The notes under the pieces: generated by a model
Told to the model about the DNA's origin: nothing
What the model saw: only the letters and a program-made list of their open reading frames with translations
The model's database searches: none
Assembly (NCBI GenBank): GCA_025449515.1
Contig: JANWJI010000006.1
Span: 1-8,759 of the forward strand
Length of the DNA stretch: 8,759 nucleotides
Origin: Nitrososphaeraceae archaeon
GTDB lineage: Archaea; Thermoproteota; Nitrososphaeria; Nitrososphaerales; Nitrososphaeraceae
Direction: 5' to 3'
Program-made: the position numbers and the translations under genes
In this document: in pieces, positions 6,483 to 8,759 of the stretch
Position numbering within the stretch: position 1 is the stretch's first letter
Layout: the number at the start of each line of letters is the position of its first letter

Positions 6483-6623
6483 CTAATCTAATAAGATAAC
6501 TTTAACACGCTTACCTATCCAGTCCTTAGGAAAACACATCTTACCCCATGTTCTTCTATGGTCTGTTTCTGTTACTTCTCCCCATATTTCCTTTATTATC
6601 TTTATGATCCTTCGTTGCGTCAT
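6483..6623 (-). CDS. DUF2080-like small protein (transposon/element-associated family)
   Basis: The ORF encodes 46 residues from ATG 6623 to TAG 6485-6483. The C-terminal half, ending GKMCFPKDWIGKRVKVILLD, resembles the archaeal DUF2080 signature of a proline and a basic or acidic pair followed by WIGK-V-V-L. That family is annotated as putatively transposon-encoded and may have a swapped-hairpin AbrB-like DNA-binding fold. The N-terminal half (MTQRRIIKIIKEIWGEVTET) is basic and helical. Its start overlaps the stop of the preceding gene as TAATG, which points to translational coupling. It is the last gene of the cassette. The family match is from memory of the pattern; function is not known. 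Confidence 0.55.
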   Translation of the reverse strand: MTQRRIIKIIKEIWGEVTETDHRRTWGKMCFPKDWIGKRVKVILLD

Positions 6624-6787
6624 TAAAATTCTTCCCTTGCCTTTTGTATAGCCATTCTGTTTAGTATGTTATTGTATTCTACAACTGCTTGCCAGATATA
6701 TTCACGATTTTTAGAATGTGCAAAAATAATATTCAAAATATACTCTGCTTGTTCCGTCATGAGTCGATTAAGATCCATGTCTACCAT
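6623..6787 (-). CDS. 54-residue helical protein, unknown function
   Basis: The ORF runs from ATG 6787, which overlaps the stop of the preceding gene (TAATG), to TAA 6625-6623, which in turn overlaps the next start. The product begins MVDMDLNRLMTEQAEYILNI, continues IFAHSKNREYIWQAVVEYNN and ends AREEF. It appears to be wholly alpha-helical and amphipathic, with no cysteines and no membrane segment. A second ATG at 6778 is also possible. Its placement between two coupled genes is the best reason to believe it. I recognise no family. Confidence 0.5.
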   Translation of the reverse strand: MVDMDLNRLMTEQAEYILNIIFAHSKNREYIWQAVVEYNNILNRMAIQKAREEF

Positions 6788-6966
6788 TACTCAGTTTTAC
6801 ACCTCTCACATAGATCACCAGTGTTGTTGATTAGGCTATACTCCATATTATTAGCCAGTCCATTTCGAATATACACGTCACATTTATCACATGTGATGGT
6901 ATAATAATATTGTCTATAAATGAGATTGTCAGGCTCTACCGTCGTTATCTCGTGACCGGTACACAT
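6787..6966 (-). CDS. small 2xCxxC zinc-ribbon-like protein
   Basis: The product has 59 residues from ATG 6966; a TTG two codons upstream (6972) directly follows the previous stop and is a less likely start. It has two CxxC pairs: C26/C29 (TCDKC) and C53/C56 (LCERC), which should hold one zinc ion, with about 23 residues between them. An extra Cys and His (MCTGH) occur at the start. Such small zinc ribbons are common in archaeal viruses and plasmids and often bind nucleic acid or proteins. It shares an overlap with the next gene and follows the previous one after only six bases, so it is part of one coupled transcript. The + strand ORF 6689-6904 over it is a shadow. Confidence 0.6.
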   Translation of the reverse strand: MCTGHEITTVEPDNLIYRQYYYTITCDKCDVYIRNGLANNMEYSLINNTGDLCERCKTE

Positions 6967-6972
6967 CTTCAA

Positions 6973-7104
6973 TCATTCTTCTGCTTTCACATTTCCAATG
7001 ATAATTTCCTCAGATATTCTATCTGCTAACTCGGTATTTCCTTTTTTCCTGAGTATTCTAATTACGGTACCAATAGATGGTATTGGTGGAATCTTAGTAG
7101 TCAT
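6973..7104 (-). CDS. 43-residue protein, unknown function
   Basis: The ORF begins ATG 7104, inside the end of the preceding DUF2958-like frame (11-base overlap in another frame), and ends TGA 6975-6973. The product reads MTTKIPPIPSIGTVIRILRK followed by KGNTELADRISEEIIIGNVK and AEE. A proline-rich start leads into two probable helices. It has no cysteines. Tight overlap with neighbours supports it being real and co-transcribed; I recognise no family. Confidence 0.5.
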   Translation of the reverse strand: MTTKIPPIPSIGTVIRILRKKGNTELADRISEEIIIGNVKAEE

Positions 7105-7468
7105 CTTCACTAGTTCCCTCAAATGCTGCTTGTTCGGCTAGTGTCAATTCATTTTCTTGATCCTGTTGTTCTGGTTCTCCAACAAATCGACAACGAGCAC
7201 AAGTGTCATCTTCTGATTCTACAGCATCAACTAACTGGTGACAGACTCGACAACGATCGTATATCATTGCCCTATCTCTACCAATTTCAGATGAGTTCCT
7301 AAACCAGTTCTTTCTAGGTACTTCCCATATGGTCTTAATAGATTCTAGTTCTTTCCTATCGACATAACCTCACTCCGTTTCTAGTCCTACAACTAGCCCA
7401 AAGATATAATCAGAATCGTCCTTCTCTATTTCGGTGATAAACCAATACCAGCCGTTAAAAAGACCCAT
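7094..7468 (-). pseudogene. DUF2958-like domain with C-terminal zinc ribbon, interrupted by TGA
   Basis: From ATG 7468 the frame reads MGLFNGWYWFITEIEKDDSD, then YIFGLVVGLETE, then TGA at 7372-7370, then in the same frame GYVDRKELESIKTIWEVPRK and on to TAA 7096-7094 (124 codons in all). DUF2958 proteins have WTWYVTEFD, FFGLVVGxETELGYF and SELES in this order, so the missing residue is almost certainly Leu: TTA or TTG changed to TGA by one base. After the domain comes a zinc ribbon with C73/C76 (CRVC) and C90/C93 (CARC), then an acidic Gln/Glu-rich tail. DUF2958 genes are typical of plasmids, phages and integrated elements; their role is not known. The part after the TGA has kept its frame, so the break looks recent, or is an error. 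Confidence 0.68.
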
Positions 7469-7474
7469 ACATTT

Positions 7475-7603
7475 TCAAAATTGGTATAGGTTTGTCGCTC
7501 GTATCACACACTCAACGGTTTTGGTCCTCATTACTCTACTCACTCCACCTTTGGGATTTCGTAACCAATCTTGAACGGTATGTATCTGATTATCTTGTGT
7601 CAC
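7475..7603 (-). CDS. 42-residue protein with GTG start, unknown function
   Basis: GTG at 7603-7601 overlaps the TGA of the preceding frame as GTGA, and the stop TGA at 7477-7475 lies six bases before the ATG of the DUF2958-like gene. The product begins MTQDNQIHTVQDWLRNPKGG and ends CVIRATNLYQF; it is basic, with one cysteine. The coupling pattern matches the rest of the cassette. No family is recognised. The + strand ORF 7492-7674 crossing it is a shadow. Confidence 0.42.
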   Translation of the reverse strand: MTQDNQIHTVQDWLRNPKGGVSRVMRTKTVECVIRATNLYQF

Positions 7604-7723
7604 TTGGTTTCGTTTGGTCGTTCAACTATAGCGTTTACTGCAACCTTTGCCTGCCAGTCACATATGCAGTGTAACCTAACAATAACTTAAACCTTCAACT
7701 TTTTTACGACGTTCAACCGTCAT
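7600..7723 (-). pseudogene. small frameshifted ORF of the cassette
   Basis: ATG 7723 overlaps the stop of the preceding frame (ATGA) and begins MTVERRKKVEGLSYC before TAG. A different frame then carries VIVRLHCICDWQAKVAVNAI and VERPNETK to TGA 7602-7600, which overlaps the next GTG start. The second piece has no start codon. The two would make one small protein of about 42 residues with a CxC motif if a one- or two-base indel near 7683-7688 were repaired. Both ends keep the stop/start overlaps of the cassette, which is the main reason to treat them as one former gene. Confidence 0.38.
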
Positions 7724-7935
7724 CTTAGTGTGTTAGCAAGTTCCTCACTATAAGGTACGAGTACCGGTCTTTCTTTTTTTGCTACTTCTTCAGGATCTGA
7801 CCAGGCTACGATTCCACCACAATGAAAGCAATTATAGATTATTCTAGTAGCACTAACTCAAACCGGTACTAACTATTTAGTTGAAAACCCGCTACAGTTA
7901 CATTCTAAACTATCGAATTTGGTCGTATAGTATTC
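7720..7935 (-). pseudogene. zinc-ribbon-like gene with two in-frame stops
   Basis: Between TAA 7938-7936 and TGA 7722-7720 one frame reads EYYTTKFDSLECNCSGFSTK, TAG (7875-7873), LVPV, TGA (7860-7858), then VSATRIIYNCFHCGGIVAWS and DPEEVAKKERPVLVPYSEEL to the end. Cysteine pairs CNC and CFHCGG could be the two halves of a zinc ribbon of the type seen in the other cassette members. No ATG exists in frame. It sits at the head of the cassette, facing the divergent gene at 7974. The last 45 codons look best preserved. Function is unknown. Confidence 0.4.
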
Positions 7936-7973
7936 TTATCTAACGTTACTAAATAAAACTATTGTCAGATTTC
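7936..7973. promoter_or_regulatory. divergent intergenic region, likely two promoters
   Basis: This short gap separates the minus-strand cassette from the + strand gene at 7974. It holds an A+T-rich element TAAATAAAAC (7950-7959). Its centre is about 20 bases before ATG 7974, slightly close for a leaderless start. The same bases read GTTTTATTT for the other strand. Promoter assignment rests on position only. Confidence 0.3.
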
Positions 7974-8183
7974 ATGCATAACATTAAATCTAAAATTGTT
8001 CTACGAGCAAATCCTAAAACATTTGAATGGGAAGGTCTTGAAGAGTGGAACACTAGGATTAATGAGGCATTAGAAGGTTTAGATGGTATATCAGTTTACC
8101 CGATAGGTATGGATGGAGTTCTAATTACATACAAAGATATTGATAATTCTGACGATAAATATTATCAGGGCTTTCCTAGTTAA
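7974..8183 (+). CDS. 69-residue acidic protein, unknown function
   Basis: The ORF starts at ATG 7974 (an in-frame TTG at 7962 is a weaker alternative) and ends TAA 8181-8183. The product begins MHNIKSKIVLRANPKTFEWE, continues GLEEWNTRINEALEGLDGIS and then VYPIGMDGVLITYKDID. The pattern of a strand, an amphipathic helix (EEWNTRINEALEGL) and two strands (ISVYPIG, GVLITYKD) suggests a small alpha/beta fold. It has no cysteines or membrane segment. It looks intact and diverges from the cassette. Its stop overlaps by three bases the stop of the convergent head-protein remnant. No family is recognised. Confidence 0.6.
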   Translation: MHNIKSKIVLRANPKTFEWEGLEEWNTRINEALEGLDGISVYPIGMDGVLITYKDIDNSDDKYYQGFPS

Positions 8184-8440
8184 GTTTGTCTATTTGTCTG
8201 TACAGTTTGCATGAATAACAATCTACCTCTACAGTTAGGATGTGATAAAACACATATGTTTAATTGTGCTTCTTGTATCTCGTATATAGTGCCTTCATAC
8301 TCCTGACAGATAGGAAATCCTCCGGTTTCTATTGTCCATACTAGACCAAAGCTAACGTTAATTGATATGCCAATAGTTGAGAGTCTAGCGAGGCATGGTA
8401 TACTATCTTTTGTTGATGTGATGGTATCATGCTCTTTTCT
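8180..8440 (-). pseudogene. C-terminal remnant of a phage head-morphogenesis protein (SPP1 gp7 / Mu gpF family)
   Basis: An 86-codon frame runs from after TAA 8443-8441 to TAA 8182-8180 with no ATG, GTG or TTG start. It contains GLVWTIETGGFPICQEYEGT, IYEIQEA, and LSHPNCRGRLLF. The order W, C (here one of the usual CxxC pair), EG or DG, an I/Y strand and then HPNCR with a following L is the C-terminal signature of the minor head protein family found in tailed phages and archaeal tailed viruses; the usual HPNCRC reads HPNCRG here. The N-terminal part of the gene is displaced into other frames further upstream (8480-8759), so this is a decayed gene. The match is by motif only. If right, it marks a former tailed-virus insertion. 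Confidence 0.5.
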
Positions 8441-8479
8441 TTATTCACAGTTGCCGTAATTAGTGCCACAGAAGTGAGG

Positions 8480-8641
8480 TTAATAGCAATAGGTTTTGCG
8501 ATATGTTGAGAAGTTATATAGTATCTTGGTATTCAAATCGAAGATAGAAGTTCTGGCTCTAACCCAAAACAGGTTTTCATACTTTTGTGTCAAGCCCTTT
8601 ATAGTCATTATGTCCTGCTCAGTGATTGAGAAGCGCCGAGT
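8480..8641 (-). pseudogene. coding fragment upstream of the head-protein remnant
   Basis: Bounded by stop codons, this frame reads TRRFSITEQDIMTIKGLTQK, then YENLFWVRARTSIFDLNTKI, ending in a less protein-like tail to TAA 8482-8480. Composition and helical pattern look like real coding sequence. An alternative frame over 8343-8511 is also open (SQHIAKPIAINLTSV and on), so the old gene probably changes frame more than once here. Upstream to the window edge, another frame gives AFESFKKFSQLSSAFRVYPP (about 8698-8757). All lie on the same strand as the gp7-like remnant and may be parts of the same or a neighbouring head or portal gene. Confidence 0.35.
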
Positions 8642-8759
8642 TTAGATCATTCAGTTCGCGTAGAATACTTCGTCAACTACATGTTTATTCGCACAGGTGG
8701 GTAAACACGGAATGCAGAGCTCAACTGGGAGAATTTTTTAAAGGATTCAAATGCATGAG

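Noticed and set aside
7492..7674. 60-codon + strand ORF
   Set aside because: It crosses two minus-strand cassette frames and their overlap signals; translation is rich in Leu, Ser and Tyr without a motif.
6070..7875. Recoding of TGA or TAG as an amino acid
   Set aside because: TAA, TAG and TGA all occur as interrupting stops, intact genes nearby use them as normal stops, frameshifts occur too, and no selenocysteine-type element was seen.
1..8759. CRISPR array, tRNA, rRNA, or insertion sequence with transposase
   Set aside because: No regularly spaced repeats, no cloverleaf or conserved rRNA sequence, and no transposase motif were found on either strand; the only long inverted repeat (6319-6366) has too short a loop to enclose a gene.

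Overview
The window looks like archaeal chromosome, most probably from an ammonia-oxidising Thaumarchaeota lineage (Nitrososphaerales, for example a Nitrosocosmicus-like organism). This is inferred from three things: A+T-rich DNA, archaeal TATA boxes 20-35 bases before starts with little Shine-Dalgarno use, and gene styles typical of that group (a class III cyclase joined to a receiver domain, Lrp/AsnC and GAF regulators, tiny overlapping zinc-ribbon ORFs). No rRNA, tRNA or CRISPR array was seen, so the assignment is not proven.

Left half (1-4470) holds sparse but healthy genes, all on the + strand, separated by long intergenic stretches. They are a small secreted Pro/Ser/Gln-rich protein (554-757), a 407-residue adenylate/guanylate cyclase fused to a response-regulator receiver domain (1273-2496), and a zinc-dependent NADP(H)-type alcohol dehydrogenase of the cinnamyl-alcohol dehydrogenase class (3048-4112). 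A possible 37-codon micro-gene lies on the minus strand at 93-206. The three main genes are too far apart to be one operon.

Middle (4471-6321) is a graveyard. On the minus strand, an Lrp/AsnC-type regulator followed in the same frame by a GAF sensor domain is broken by a frameshift in a 7-base homopolymer, an in-frame TAG at the domain junction, a second homopolymer frameshift and a TAA near the GAF end; it also carries a 15-bp tandem duplication. Next come a headless C-terminal ORF (5742-6014, minus) and a + strand ORF with an in-frame TGA (6070-6321), whose stop codon starts an 18-bp perfect inverted repeat.

Right half (6483-8759) looks like the worn remains of a virus or other integrated element. 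A minus-strand cassette of very small ORFs with stop/start overlaps runs from about 7935 down to 6483. It includes a DUF2080-like protein, a 2xCxxC zinc protein, a DUF2958-like plus zinc-ribbon gene interrupted by TGA, and two more broken members at its head. A divergent intact gene (7974-8183, +) follows. A minus-strand remnant (8180-8440) carries the C-terminal signature of the phage SPP1 gp7 / Mu gpF head-morphogenesis family, and further out-of-frame coding pieces lie upstream of it to the window edge.

The genes do not form one pathway. The signalling genes (cyclase-receiver, the broken Lrp-GAF) suggest a regulatory neighbourhood, and the right half suggests a decaying tailed-virus-like insertion. 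Several broken genes were found by joining frames by eye. Sequencing error could explain the two homopolymer frameshifts but not easily the in-frame stops.
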